Assembly (NCBI RefSeq): GCF_001625305.1
Contig: NW_017803976.1
Coordinates: 1,853,829 to 1,917,828, forward strand
Reading direction: 5' to 3'
Source of the DNA: Branchiostoma belcheri
Taxonomy: Eukaryota; Chordata; Leptocardii; Amphioxiformes; Branchiostomatidae
Length of the DNA: 64,000 nucleotides
A model generated the notes under the pieces. The model did not search any database. It was given only the letters and a program-made list of their open reading frames with translations, and was not told where the DNA came from. The translations under genes and the position numbers were made by a program. Of this stretch, positions 10,701 through 19,769 are shown piece after piece. The first letter of the stretch is position 1; every line of letters begins with the position of its first letter.

Positions 10701-13106
10701 TTCAAAACGAAGAGAGATTTAAAAAGGTTTAAAAAAATGCAAACTCAAAGATCCTTGATAAAAAAATATTGCAGCATATCTTCAATAGACCAAGCCATAG
10801 CCTTGCCTAACTTAGAACTTTTGTCTGTTTTTCCTTTTGAAAGAATATTTAGTGCGGAAGACAGTACTGTAATTTCTGATTTTCTCATGGTACTGTTACA
10901 TTGTATGTTCACTGTTTTCACTGTCACTTTTGTTCTGTGAACTTATCATTACAGTTAACAGTGTCCAGTTTAATTCCGGAATTCCAGTTTAATTCCGGAC
11001 TAATTCCCAACCTTACGTCTAGATGGGCTAATATTCTAAGATATAGGTAAAAATGATGTAAGAATACGTAGCAGCCATCGGTGACCCCTTGGGAATTAAC
11101 CCAATTCTGCAGAATTAGAATTCTGCAGAATTCTGGGAACTGGAGCCAGAATTCTGCAGAATTCTAGGGAACTGGAGCCAGAATTCTGGGAACTGGAGCC
11201 ATCTAGACGTAAGGTTGCTGAGATATGGGAATTAGTCCGGAATTAAACTGGAATTCCGGAATTAAACTGGACACTGTTAAAATTAATCGGTGACCCCTTG
11301 GGAATTAACCCAATTCTGCAGAATTCTGCAGAATTCTGGCTGCAGTTCCAACCCAGTTCGTGAATTGGGTTAATTCCCAAGGGGTCACCAATGGCTGCTA
11401 TGTATTTCTTACATCATTTTTACCTATATCTTAGAATATTAGCCCATCTAGACGTAAGGTTGCTGAGATATGGGAATTAGTCCGGAATTAAACTGGAATT
11501 CCGGAATTAAACTGGACACTGTTAGTTAAACAATAATAATAGCTATAGCTCTAGACAACTACCTTTTAATTTTTATCATGTAGATTTTAGTTATTTTATA
11601 CTACGTTTCATTGTTCTTTTATGTTTGTAATCTGCAATTAGCCCCCCGGGGATTAAAATTTGCAATAAACTTCTTCTAATGATTTCTGGACTTTCTTTTT
11701 CCTGCACCTGTCACCACCGTGACTATATAGTTCCGTGAACATGCCCACTTTTCTCAGACGGTGAACTTTTGCTACCGTGAATTACAGTATTACAGAATAC
11801 ATGTCCTAATAATTTTATTGGTGTTAACAGGCAGTATTTCAGGTGGACTCAGAGACAGGTCTGACTCTGACAGAGATCTGGCCTGACTTCTCTGTGGAGG
11901 ATATTATAGGAGCCACAGGCTGTGAATTCCAGGTTAGGGGGTCTTGTTTTTAGCAAAGAAATTTAAGTAGCATTTTTGTAGCTTTGAACTATTTTTGTTT
12001 GGAGTAGCTAGGAATTATTCTTTTAAGCAGATAAGGCCACACCAATTTAATTTCTTGGTTAACGGATTTGCCCGCTTCATTTTTTTCTGATTTGCAAATA
12101 AAAATAAAAATTCAGAATCAACTGCAAAATGCTCATATTTTGCCCTGAACAGTTGAAAACAGTCCATTTCATCCTAGTTGTTACAGTTATTCCATCTTTC
12201 AATGCAATGGTATCATTAAAAGTTCCAAATTCATTGTTTAAATTTTGAACCAGCCTGGTATGTTGCCTGGCTCCTATCGTACCATTTTGGGCCATAATAG
12301 GATGCCTAGGCCGGTTTTTATTTTCTTTTTTTTTCGCCTGCCCGCTCCATTATTTTTCTTCAAAAATCCGTTAACCAAGAAATCAAATTGGTGTGGCCTT
12401 ATAGAGAATTTGTTTTGCAAGCTTTTCAAAAGTGTTGTATATGATATGGACCACACATATCAAGAACATAATATGACGTTCAACTGCAGTACATTTGTAA
12501 TTTTTGCAACCGTTGGGAACTAATAATTCAAATTTTTCCTCCCAAAGTGTGATTCTGTGATGTTATTTGTTTGTAGGTGAAGAGGCTTCTATCGTACCAT
12601 TTTGGGCCATAATAGGATGCCTAGGCCTGTTTTTATTTTTATTTTTTTTTCGCCCGCCCGCTCCATTATTTTTGTAGAAAAATCTGTTAACCAAGAAATT
12701 AAATTGGTGTGGCCTAAAAACTCTATGATAGTAAAACGTTGAACTTTATTCCAACACACAATCTACAGAGATCAAATTTTCAGCGACCACTGTCGCCTTC
12801 ATCAGGATAATTAATGACCAATCACTTCACTTCATTAATTATCCTGATGAAGGCGACAGTGGTCGCTGAAAATTTTAACGTTTTACTATGATTACTACCA
12901 ACACAGATGAACTTTCATGAAAAACTTTTCTTGCTTTTCTCATATGCTGTTTAGCAGGAACTGCTTTTGACCACTTTGATACTAAGATTTTTTTATATTT
13001 GGATGTAATCCAGAATGTATAGTTTCATCAAATGTTAAAACTGGACATTTTTTACTGTCTGTAGGTGGCAGATGACCTGAAACCCATGGCACAGGTGGAG
13101 GTGTGA
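721..13106 (+). CDS. OXCT1: Succinyl-CoA:3-ketoacid CoA-transferase (SCOT), 3' part, 11 exons
   Basis: Mitochondrial enzyme that moves CoA from succinyl-CoA to acetoacetate, the committing step of ketone-body use. Exons read from splice sites and frame: 721-827, 1416-1476, 6414-6521, 7380-7491, 7976-8070, 8802-8923, 9367-9442, 9909-9998, 10596-10676, 11831-11932, 13065-13106 (TGA). Phases join without a break and give 331 residues. This matches the part of animal SCOT from the [17 protein letters not shown] region to the end, so about 190 N-terminal residues, including the transit peptide, lie beyond the left edge. The SENG motif in the exon ending at 8070 carries the family's catalytic glutamate, which forms the CoA thioester; it is intact. 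The following [22 protein letters not shown] and [19 protein letters not shown] blocks are typical. All introns are GT-AG. The C terminus (KPMAQVEV) is slightly shorter than a vertebrate one. Introns are loaded with MITEs but no exon is disrupted. Identity is very secure from conserved blocks recalled for the family. Confidence 0.96.
860..1282 (+). pseudogene. LINE 3' end fragment in an OXCT1 intron
   Basis: The reading frame at 830-1204 contains [19 protein letters not shown] and a Cys-X-Cys...His...Cys cluster ([17 protein letters not shown]), the zinc-like motif at the C terminus of many non-LTR retrotransposon polyproteins. It is followed 60 bp later by a short ATG/GAT repeat (1263-1280), typical of a LINE tail. 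It is 5'-truncated, with no reverse transcriptase core present. Confidence 0.65.
1515..2155 (-). pseudogene. Penelope-like retroelement 3' fragment
   Basis: The minus-strand frame 1870-2151 encodes [19 protein letters not shown], an [18 protein letters not shown] stretch and [13 protein letters not shown]. This resembles the C-terminal GIY-YIG endonuclease part of Penelope-like elements and ends in a stop. Downstream (1560-1650, minus strand) is the familiar tail with GAAGAAGAGTGATGG, CGAAACGTCCGG and AATAAATAAA. The 5' reverse transcriptase part is absent. A shorter related tail occurs at about 21720-21785. Confidence 0.55.
2415..2818 (+). mobile_element. MITE family D, degenerate copy
   Basis: Shares its whole length with the better-preserved copy at 27569-27991 (opposite orientation): subterminal TTATGGATGACATCC at both ends, an internal segment with GCCGGCACATGCTGGC, and AGCCTGGGTGCC. 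The outer TIR is decayed and the right end is missing its last bases. Confidence 0.65.
2819..3569. other. Unassigned intron DNA, GC-rich in part
   Basis: The stretch 2870-3180 is unusually CpG-rich for this intron (CGCGATGCCGATG, CCGCGCAACC, GGGGCGCGCGGGC). It has overlapping ORFs on both strands but no recognisable protein. It may be a decayed element or a CpG-rich regulatory region. Confidence 0.3.
3570..3869 (+). mobile_element. Retroelement 3' tail ending in an (ATTC)n run
   Basis: An AT-rich stretch with short retroelement-like coding remnants (about 3560-3700), then AATAAAGACATTC leading into seven ATTC units at 3842-3869. A poly(A)-like signal passing directly into a short tandem run is typical of LINE 3' ends. 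The clade cannot be named. Confidence 0.45.
3870..4376. other. Intron DNA with no recognised feature
   Basis: AT-rich sequence upstream of the possible nested gene; no repeat match inside the window and no convincing exon. Confidence 0.4.
4537..4722 (+). CDS. Possible nested small protein gene, 61 residues, inside an OXCT1 intron
   Basis: I do not recognise this protein. The ATG at 4537 has a strong Kozak context (GCGACCATGC). The ORF is GC-rich and set in AT-rich intron. The predicted product starts [19 protein letters not shown] and continues as one basic, leucine- and arginine-rich segment (about residues 24-50) likely to be helical or coiled-coil, ending GLYKYE. About 150 bp upstream (4380-4530) looks like a promoter/5' UTR, with mixed GC content and no repeat match in the window. 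Downstream, AAAGGTAAGC at about 4888-4897 is a good splice donor, so the transcript could continue into a 3' UTR exon I could not place. An upstream in-frame CTG (4510) would add nine residues. It could be a chance ORF or the remnant of an unrecognised element; no tail or target duplication was seen. Confidence 0.35.
   Translation: MPRHIRSDYALPESYQRSSQIMDQKLALARVQLRLINTRLRLRERGISRLETKSEGLYKYE
4892..5963. other. Intron DNA with no recognised feature
   Basis: AT-rich unique-looking sequence. No exon for the possible nested gene at 4537 could be identified here, although a 3' UTR exon would not be recognisable by coding content. Confidence 0.4.
5964..6362 (+). mobile_element. MITE family B
   Basis: The left end GCCATGTTGATTTGATTATA and right end ATAATTAAATCACATGGCC are inverted copies; inner CGCGCGCATGAATTTTCG and GATTTGGGGTTCCC also match other family B copies. 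Moderately decayed. It ends 51 bp before an OXCT1 exon. Confidence 0.8.
6722..7144. mobile_element. Inverted-repeat element with CCGTAGCCAGG ends
   Basis: Ends CATGGCCGTAGCCAGG and CCTGGCTACGGGCATG are inverted copies with GGGGG/CCCCC tracts just inside. The interior (AATGAACCTTCTAAAATGGC) recurs at 39286-39470 (minus) and 40490-40605 (plus), so this is a dispersed family. Contains the tandem array at 6988-7090. Confidence 0.7.
6988..7090 (+). repeat. Tandem repeat, about 31-bp unit
   Basis: Roughly 3.3 copies of a unit containing GTGGACCTTTACATAAAA and GTGGACCAAAAA, inside the CCGTAGCCAGG element. Confidence 0.8.
7671..7889 (+). repeat. (CTTT)n/(CTTC)n microsatellite around an assembly gap
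   Basis: CTTT units to 7724, an N run at 7725-7846, then CTTC units to about 7877 and CTTT to 7889. The gap is almost certainly caused by the repeat. Confidence 0.95.
8144..8483 (-). mobile_element. MITE family A
   Basis: TIR AGGCCACACCAATTTAATT at the left and its inverse at the right, bounded by TA on both sides (8142-8143, 8484-8485). Belongs to the subtype whose TIR continues TTCTTGGTTAA. No coding capacity; the interior carries the family's CCTAGGCATCCTATTATGG segment. Confidence 0.9.
8949..9050. repeat. Foldback (imperfect palindrome), family K
   Basis: The left arm CTGAGTGTCAGCCTTTTTAG is mirrored by the right arm ending AAAAAGGCTGACACTCAG. The interior TTTGTCCGCTCCCCACGATC is nearly the same as the inner arm of the perfect palindrome at 24910-25020, so the two are related. 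Confidence 0.75.
9494..9743 (+). mobile_element. MITE family D, left-truncated copy
   Basis: Matches the 2415 and 27569 copies from GCCGGCACATGCTGGC to the right end (GATGTCATCCATAAAACTAA, then GTGTGGCC). It includes an inner inverted repeat: AGCCTGGGTGCCGTCCTCCG at 9578-9597 against CGGAGGATGGCACCCAGGC at about 9640-9659. Confidence 0.7.
10046..10284 (+). mobile_element. Dispersed inverted-repeat element, family L
   Basis: Begins AGCACGTCGGCAGAA and ends GTACGTTCTGCCAACGTGCT (inverted copies). Internal blocks (GTTGGTCAACATTGCATCAG, ACAACATTTGGAAACTACAG) recur at 36671-37337 and 50971-51223. Class unknown. Confidence 0.65.
10953..11527. mobile_element. Compound palindromic element, family J
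   Basis: The terminal block ACAGTGTCCAGTTTAATTCC occurs at the left (about 10958). It returns inverted near 11278 and again inverted near 11524, with the block GGTGACCCCTTGGGAATTAA also repeated in both orientations. The layout is one full foldback plus an extra half, suggesting insertion or rearrangement of a second copy. GAATTCTGCAGAATTC palindromes fill the middle. Confidence 0.75.
12034..12399 (+). mobile_element. MITE family A
   Basis: Full-length, AGGCCACACCAATTTAATT to its inverse, with TA at 12032-12033 and 12400-12401. TTCTTGGTTAA subtype. Confidence 0.92.
12585..12714 (+). mobile_element. MITE family A, right-half fragment
   Basis: Matches family A from CTATCGTACCATTTTGGGCC to the right TIR; the left half is missing. 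The break follows TTTGTAGGTGAAGAGG, which mimics an acceptor but continues no OXCT1 frame. Confidence 0.85.
12770..12925. repeat. Foldback with Penelope-like tail
   Basis: Arms of about 44 bp (12774-12818 and 12833-12876) contain CTGATGAAGGCGACAGTGG in both orientations. The right flank ACCAACACAGATGAACTTTC is nearly the same as the flank of the foldback at 61250-61608, suggesting the same retroelement family inserted as inverted dimers. Confidence 0.6.
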
Positions 13107-13380
13107 ACGCAGCAGTGGGAGGGAAGCAGGGTGACTGAACAGCCATCAAAGGGGAGGGGGGACAATTAAGAGAATGGCTGACTCTCCAAGTCTGAGATGA
13201 TCATTGGTTGGTTGAGTTGAACACTTGTTGCTAGATACTATTTTCATCTTTTTAACTTTGTCTTCCTCACAAAAGACTACCACAGATCATCAGAGATGTA
13301 CTAGAATGATGGAAAGCATCTAGTTTGAAGAATGCCTAAAGAAGAAATTTTGTTGCCTCTATGCTGTCGCTATTTGTAAC

Positions 13381-13763
13381 TAGTGCTGTGTACCTAAACC
13401 CACATTTAGGTTCAGGTCCGGATTCAAGTCCAGAGGTTTAGGTTCAGTTCCGGACTTATAAGTCCAGACCTAAACCCATGGCTTATACAAAATTGCATGT
13501 TGGCAACCTTGCAATGTTGTCTGGGTGAAACTTTGGCTACATAACATGGAGGCCGACACTTGACGATGCAGATGGCAATGTTTTCTTCATTTTGCAGCAA
13601 AGATTGTGCCATCTACGGAAGTTTTTAGATAGTTTGGAAAGAAAAGGGGTATGTGGAATGGTCTTTTATGGTAATAAGTCCAGACTTTTAGATTTTTTTG
13701 GACTTGAACCAAAACATTCTTACAAGTCCGGATCCAAGTCCAGTGAATCGGTACGCAGCACTA
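13381..13763 (+). mobile_element. hAT-type MITE, family F
   Basis: TIRs TAGTGCTGTGTACC and GGTACGCAGCACTA, flanked by an exact 8-bp duplication TTTGTAAC (13373-13380, 13764-13771). The interior has repeated GTCCGGA/AAGTCC words. It lies in the presumed OXCT1 3' UTR or just beyond it. Confidence 0.92.
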
Positions 13764-14133
13764 TTTGTAACTGAGTTTTGAATCAGGATAGTTCAGATAC
13801 AACAGTACATATGTATCAATGCTGTTAAAATCTTTACGGTACCAGTCTGTATACATTTTTGACATCTTCATTGATTAGAAATGGGTAACTTGGTTTCAGT
13901 GATGTCAAAAATTGGTATTCATATAAAGTACAACATACCAGTAACAGATGATGATAGCATGAAAACTTTGATGTAGTTTAACTACAATATTTATAAACTA
14001 CAAATGTTTGAATCCGTCTTTGCACTGACCTCTTTAATTAGAAATTACAGTTTGTGTACCGATTATGTATTGATAATTATTACATACTCATATAGTATTA
14101 CACAGCCATAAAGTATCAACAGATCAGTCATTG

Positions 14134-14139
14134 AATAAA
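14134..14139 (+). promoter_or_regulatory. Possible OXCT1 poly(A) signal
   Basis: AATAAA, 1.03 kb after the OXCT1 stop, is the first clear canonical signal seen downstream; another is at 14401. Which is used cannot be told from sequence. Confidence 0.3.
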
Positions 14140-14466
14140 TGGGTTTCTAAAACATCAAGATTGTTAGAAAGATGCACTTTTTAAAGTAGTGTCAAATACT
14201 TAACTTTTGTTTGGACTCACTATACTGTGATAACAGTACTACAGAACAGTAGGGAGTCAGGGAAAGCACACCAAAATTTGTATCTGCTCTCTTGCTTGTG
14301 TAGGTCCTTATCTGTACAAATATACACAATGTGCCTGTCCAGTGATGTCATGTGAAATATTGTGAGAATTGTATTCATCTGTGTTGTTTCTGCTGAGATC
14401 AATAAATTGTCTGTTCAACTTATATATAGGGTTTCATCCAGGTCTTCTTGGCTCCATTTTTGTATA

Positions 14467-14843
14467 AGGCCACACCACTTTAATTTGTTGGTTCTCGGAT
14501 TCGCCTCTTCGTTTTTTTTTGATTTGCAAAAAAAAAAAATGATTCTGGTTCTGAATCAACTGAAAAATGCTCATGTTTTGCCCCCAACAGTTGAGGAAAG
14601 TCCTTTTCTTCCTAGTTGTTACAGTTTTCCCATCTATCATGGCAGTGGTTTAATTAAAAGTTCAAAATTCAATGTTTAAATTTTAACCCAGCCTTTTGTG
14701 TTGACTTCATAGCTTATTTCGTAGCATTTAAGCCTATAATAGGATGCCTAGACCTGTTTTTATTTTTTATTTTTTTTTCGCCCTGTCGCTTCATATTTTT
14801 TCTGAAAAAATCCGAGAACCAACAAATTAAATTGGTGTGGCCT
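14467..14843 (+). mobile_element. MITE family A, TTGTTGGTTCTCGG subtype
   Basis: Full-length, with TA before the left AGGCCACACCAC end and TA after the right GGTGTGGCC end. Internal text differs consistently from the TTCTTGGTTAA subtype (for example GTTGAGGAAAGTCC instead of GTTGAAAACAGTCC). Confidence 0.88.
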
Positions 14844-14989
14844 AAAGTTGGGTTTGAAGTATTGTTTGTGGGTTCTCTTGTTATGGGACTTAAAATCAAA
14901 TGTGAGAGGTTGGACTTAGTGTTATAAGTAAGTAGCTCTCTTCCATGATTTTATGAAATTTCCTCCACTTGCCAAGCTTAGTTCATTTA

Positions 14990-15367
14990 CAGAGCTCGAA
15001 ATACTGGATGTATCATAGTGCACCTTAGTGCACCCAATTTTTTTTCAGTGGGTGAACCAACCCAAATATTCTTATATATATGTTTATGTACTATGTAAAG
15101 ATGTTAAATGTATAGTAGTATACAGCATAATATTATTTTTCTGACATTTAGATTTAGATGTTATTATTAATAACTTACAACATCTACATGTAACCAACCT
15201 TATTATTAATAACAACATCTGTCAGAAAAATTACAAATCATTGTTAAAGTATTATTCTTTAGAAATGAAACATAATTAGCTTTTGCTGACATTGCACTTA
15301 TTTTATCTTATATGGTGCATCCAAAAAATTTTGGGTGCACCTATTCCCAAAAATGAATTTCGAGCCG
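14990..15367. mobile_element. hAT-like element, family G
   Basis: Ends CAGAGCTCGAAAT and ATTTCGAGCC are inverted. Several GGTGCAC words lie inside each end, as in the copies at 34817, 52550 and 58797. It lies just past the 3' end of the KLHL CDS (minus strand) and so may form part of its 3' UTR. Confidence 0.7.
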
Positions 15368-15411
15368 TGATTTAGCACGATTGTCAATCATCTGGTTGTT
15401 TTACCCCCACG

Positions 15412-18400
15412 TCACCCGACAGAGCTTCCACTACACTCACTTTTGGAGCGTTGCCCCCCTCCCCCCGTAGCATAGAGCTGTATGACATGGTTAGGGACCT
15501 CTAGCATGCAGCAGGCTGAACCAATCAGCTCGCCCTTCGGCATGACCTGGACCTCCTCCCACGTGTAGCTGTCCGTCTCCGTGTCGTAGTACATCACCAG
15601 CGGACGCCGGGTCTCCATCCCCAGATGCGCGTCACTCTGCCCTCCCACCATGTACACGAAACGTCCGTGTGATACCGCCGAGAAGCCATACATGGGTACG
15701 GGCATCAGCTGATCCAGGGACGTCCACTGGTCTTTCTCCGGCTCAAAGTACTGGATGAGTTGTTTGATAACGATGGTGTTGCCCATCGTTTGCGACCCGC
15801 CAAAGACGTATATTTTGTTTCCGACGGAGGCCATTGCGTGGTATGCTCGTGGTGAGCCCATGGGGGGTTTGAGAGTCCAGTGCGCAGTTTCTGCAGACGG
15901 ATCCATACATAGGAACTCATTTATGGTGTGTTTTCCCTTCATCCCACCTGAGACATAGAGCAACCCGTTGTGTACTGTGCACGTGTGACCGTAGAGCGGC
16001 GCGGGCAGGTAGGAATGGTACGTCCATCGGTTTGTCGCAAAGTCGTAACTTTCCACCGACTTGTGGGCTTGTCGTGCCTCCCGCCCTCCGACCGCGTACA
16101 ACGCACCGTCCACCGCCGCGAGGTAAAAGTACGCCCTCCTGTCTATCATCGAACCAACCTGCAGCCAGGCCTGGGACCGCGGGTCGTAGCGATGCACCTC
16201 TTTCCTCGCCGAGCGACATTTTGGATCCGGGCGGTCCATCCCGCCCGCCACGTAGAGAAATCCGCCCGTCGCCACGATGCTGTGGTAACAAACCGACCTC
16301 ATCCGGCTGACAACCGGTTTGAACTGTAACGACTTGTCGCCACCTTGGAGGGCACCTATACACATCAACCGCGACAACTGCCCTGTGGTTTTGGCTCCAC
16401 CAATGATCATCAGCGACTCGCTGTCAGCACGTACTCGCGTCTGTTCCGTCTGCAACAAGGGCTGTTCGTAGACTTTGCTATGGTACGACAGAGACTCCTC
16501 TAACCTTGCAAACAACTTTTCGTTTGTCTGGACCTCTGGATTTTCTTCCTTCCACGCTTCAAGGATTTCCTGAGGTACAAGAGAAAACTTCACGTGCCTG
16601 ATGATATCATTACAGTATTCCTCCATCCTGGAAGGGTCATGGTTCAGCCACCTCCACACAGACTCTAAAACAACATTCTCTTCCACCATAAGTCTACTGC
16701 TTGCTACAAGAAGTTGTAGTTTGTCCACAGGAAGGGTTAGAAACTCCTTGCTTTGTGCGATGACTTTGAAGTGTTTAAAAGCAAACCGTAGGGCGGCTTC
16801 CTTGGCCGAAGGCAGGGCGTACGTGTCGGCAAGGTCGTATATGAGAAGCCATGTTTGTGCTGACAGGTGTTCTTCCATGAACGCACAGGTGAGACCCAAC
16901 AGGGAGGTGAGCTGCAGGTGCGATGCCACCTGGAGGATGGAATATGAATTACAGTTGAATGAAAAATTTTCTTGGTATGAGAGGAGGGAAATATAACTAC
17001 GAATCAGCTGTCATAAACTCAGCATCGAAACAGGAAGGCACAACCACACACCTCTGGAGCAAAGGATTTGCCAATTTTGTAGCTCGAACAAAGTAGAAGA
17101 CGAAGCCCACTTTGTTATTGATTGTAGTTTATATAGTAATGAAAGAAATGATCTTTTTAGATATATTACAAGTAATACAAGTACGTTTCCATACTTCCAA
17201 TACTTGCCTAATATTGAAAAATTTATCTTTCTTATGCGCTTTGATCATCCTGTATTATACAAACCCATTTCAAATTATATTTTTAACATCACAAAGAAAC
17301 GAGAAGAAGCCGAACTTCTGTATTAGAGTAGATTTAGAGCTGTTTGTACAACAAACATGTATGAGGTCACTGTTTGGAGAAGAAGAAGAGGAGCATATTA
17401 CCCATTTCATCTGTTCGCCTGTACTTAGCCCGATAGGGCATGAATGTACAATAAATTTTTTATATTCTTTGTATGCCAACTCCTATTTTGTTAGGTCTGA
17501 AACTTTTCAAAAACAAGCAAACAAGCAACATGATAAAGTGTATCAATGTCCCGCAAGGGCTCTTCACAAAGAGATTCAAAATAAACTAAAACAGTTCAGC
17601 AATAATCAGAGACTCTGTAAGAAACAGGCGGAGACAGTAAAAAACCCCACTGGTCCCGGGCCGGGGTTCGAACCCACAACCTCCCGGGCCCCAGTTAGAC
17701 ACTCTAACCTCTCCGCTAAAAGGTCTAGACCCGTTTGCCGGATCTGTTGGTAGCGCCTATAAACCCCCCACTGTTACAACTCTATACCTGTAGAATGTTT
17801 TCCACATTGTCCATGGTGACCCTGATGCAGGCTGAGTACATGAAGTCTAACGCCATGCCCAGTCCCACGGCAGACAGTCCGAACAGCTCCACATGGCTCT
17901 GGTGTGCCTCGCGGAGACCCCCCGTGAACATGGCCTACGGGAAAACACGACAAAACGGAAAACAGTTGTGAACTGGAGTCACAATTAAGAAATGGCTGAT
18001 CAGGACTAAAAAAAGTATATTCTTCACATACAGCATATTCTTAACATCTAAGTCAGTAAGTGTCATATAATAATAAAATCATTGTTGTACTACTTTCTTT
18101 AGAAATGAAACGTAATTAGTTTTTGCTGACATTCTACTTCTTCTATTTTATACCATATATGTATATGGTGCACCCAAAAAGTTTTGTGCACCCAATTCTT
18201 TAAGTTTTTGAATTTCGAGCCCTGCCTTCAGCCCCACCAATTTAATTTGTTTGTTCATGAATTTGCCTGCTTCATTTTTTCCTGATTTGCAAATGAAAAA
18301 AAAAAAATTCAGCGTCTGAATCGACTCCATAATGCTCATATTTTGGTCCCAACACTTTACAGAGGTCCCTTCTCTTCAGAGTTTCCCCATCTATCAATGC

Positions 18401-18854
18401 AGTGGTTTAATTAAAGGTTTGAAATTTAATGTTTGAATTACAAACTAGCCTGGTATGTTGCTTCATGGCTCCTATCATGCCATTTGGGCCTTGGACTGTT
18501 TTTTTTTGCCCTAGCTGTGGCTTTATGTTTTTTCTGAAAAAATACGAGAACCAACACATCAAATTGGTGTGGCCTTACCTTGAAGTAATCGCTGGAGCTG
18601 GCCAGCAGGTTCTTGTGAACAGGGAACTCCTGTCCCTCTGCAACAAGCACCACGTCACATAGGAGCCCCTCCCTACGCAGCGCGTCCAATCCCACCAGCA
18701 CGGTCTGCATGTACGTCAGGCAGTGCTGCAGGTGCGCCGGCAGGTACTGCAGCTGGCACAGGTGCTGTTTCAGGTGCGTCAGGTGCCCAGGCTGGACTAC
18801 CCACTCTGGGCTTTCAGGTGCCATATGCGCATCTGGAACAGGTGATGCTATCAT
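15412..18854 (-). CDS. Kelch-like (BTB-BACK-Kelch) protein, complete, 3 exons
   Basis: Predicted substrate adaptor for a CUL3-RING E3 ubiquitin ligase. Exons on the minus strand: 18579-18854, 17788-17934, 15412-16929 (TGA at 15412-15414), all in phase 0, giving 92+49+505 = 646 residues, a normal KLHL length. The BTB domain (about residues 55-165) carries [21 protein letters not shown] and SSDYFKAMFTGG. BACK (about 170-270) carries [14 protein letters not shown] and [17 protein letters not shown]. Six Kelch blades follow (about 310-630), with the G-G pairs seen in LYVAGG, LYAVGG, LYVSGG, IYVFGG and VYMVGG. The start at 18854 is the first ATG in frame; a second ATG ten codons on (MAPESPEW) is also possible. 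A TAG just upstream of the start could be an acceptor for a 5' UTR exon. The subfamily is unresolved; it feels nearest to the KLHL22/26/36 type, so no symbol is given. Divergent to TRIR, 0.9 kb apart. Confidence 0.93.
17000..17330 (+). pseudogene. LINE 3' coding fragment in a KLHL intron
   Basis: Plus-strand translation gives [20 protein letters not shown] followed by C, a Cys-X2-Cys...His-X4-Cys cluster typical of the end of non-LTR retrotransposon polyproteins, then an AT-rich tail and a stop near 17325. It is antisense to KLHL. Confidence 0.65.
17643..17740 (-). pseudogene. tRNA-like sequence (SINE head or tRNA pseudogene)
   Basis: On the minus strand a B-box GGGTTCGAACCC follows an A-box-like segment (TAGCGGAGAGGTTAGAGTG). 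A T-run (TTTTTT) about 30 bp past the B-box could be a Pol III terminator. The arms do not fold into a clean cloverleaf by eye, so it is not called a working tRNA. Confidence 0.45.
18050..18225 (-). mobile_element. Family G fragment
   Basis: Contains GGTGCACCCAAAAAG, GTGCACCCAATTC and the terminal AATTTCGAGCCCTG of family G; the other end is absent. It abuts a family A MITE. Confidence 0.6.
18229..18575 (-). mobile_element. MITE family A abutting the KLHL exon 1 splice donor
   Basis: The left TIR is decayed (GCCCCACCAATTTAATTTG); the right is AAATTGGTGTGGCCT followed by TA at 18576-18577. On the minus strand the TA duplication and the first MITE bases form positions +2 to +6 of the donor GTAAGG after KLHL exon 1. 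Confidence 0.88.
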
Positions 18855-19769
18855 AGGTAGCTATGCCGTATGAGAAAAAAAAAGCTATCATTATTATTAT
18901 TATATATAAATAAAGTTGTAGCGTCATACATCTACAGGGATATACATGAATGTGTGTATTTATGTTTTTGGTCATAATGTGTTATGTACACCATGTATTA
19001 ACGTTAACGTTATAGTATCACCTCACCTCACCTCACCGGTCCCATAGCAGTCTGTCCTGCCGTCGGGGCAACTAAACTGTCCACAAGAGTTAGTATAAAG
19101 TTATCATAATAAACAATACCAATTGTGTTACATTACAGAAGATCCTATTATGCAAAATAATGTCCTTACTCTTTAAACAAGCTATATACCATCACAAAAC
19201 GGACTCAAGGATCTCTGGATAGTATACAGCACCTCTAGTCGTTTTTTAAAAGCCTTTAAATATTCAAGATAGGGGAATCTCATAAAATGTGGCATACTGG
19301 ATATGAATGTCTATGTCTATCTAGTTTAAACCTCAAATGTCTGTCTACAAACTACCTTAGCAAGCTTTTGATTAAGAGAGTTACTCTAAATACCTACCTG
19401 CTTTTTCCTCTAATATGTTACAAGCTTCATAATTTCCTGATAATACCAAAATTCTGGCCTCCAGCTGATCCGGACGTACATTTGGAGAATGTTCCATTTT
19501 TCTTAGGTTGACTTTAGTGTGTGCTAAAATAATGTTATGAGTATCTGAATTCTATGCGGCTTTGATATATCTTTTATGAACGGTATAGTTATTTGAAGAC
19601 TTATTATTTGTATGGTTAAGCGACGATATCAAAAGATTTCTTATAAAAGAAAAAAAATAGGTTAATTAAATTCGATTGTTTATTCCCCATGTGATAATAG
19701 TATAATCCTCTCTCGCGATATCTTGTTGAGTACGAGAAAACACGGGACTTGTTCAGTTGAACAGAAACC
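18855..19769. promoter_or_regulatory. Divergent KLHL/TRIR intergenic region
   Basis: This is the only space between the two start codons, so it should contain both 5' UTRs and promoters. It holds a short TTA run (18889-18903), a repeat-like piece at 19020-19080 with CACCT copies, and the TCTCGCGA site near TRIR. No further gene was found. Confidence 0.5.
19711..19718. promoter_or_regulatory. TCTCGCGA promoter motif between KLHL and TRIR
   Basis: TCTCGCGA lies 51 bp upstream of the TRIR ATG in the 0.9-kb divergent intergenic space. It is the core of the TCTCGCGAGA element common in TATA-less, often bidirectional, housekeeping promoters. The last two bases differ from the full palindrome. No TATA box was seen near it. 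Its role is inferred from motif and position only. Confidence 0.4.

Noticed and set aside
12570..12590. Extra OXCT1 exon after TTTGTAG
   Set aside because: The real last exon at 13065 continues the frame from 11932 with the expected family ending; this site leads into a MITE fragment.
15705..16996. Several overlapping frames opposite or out of frame with the KLHL third exon
   Set aside because: They are shadows of a long GC-rich coding exon and have no recognisable domains.
17643..17740. Functional tRNA gene
   Set aside because: The B-box is good but the acceptor and anticodon arms do not pair convincingly; a SINE head or pseudogene is more likely.
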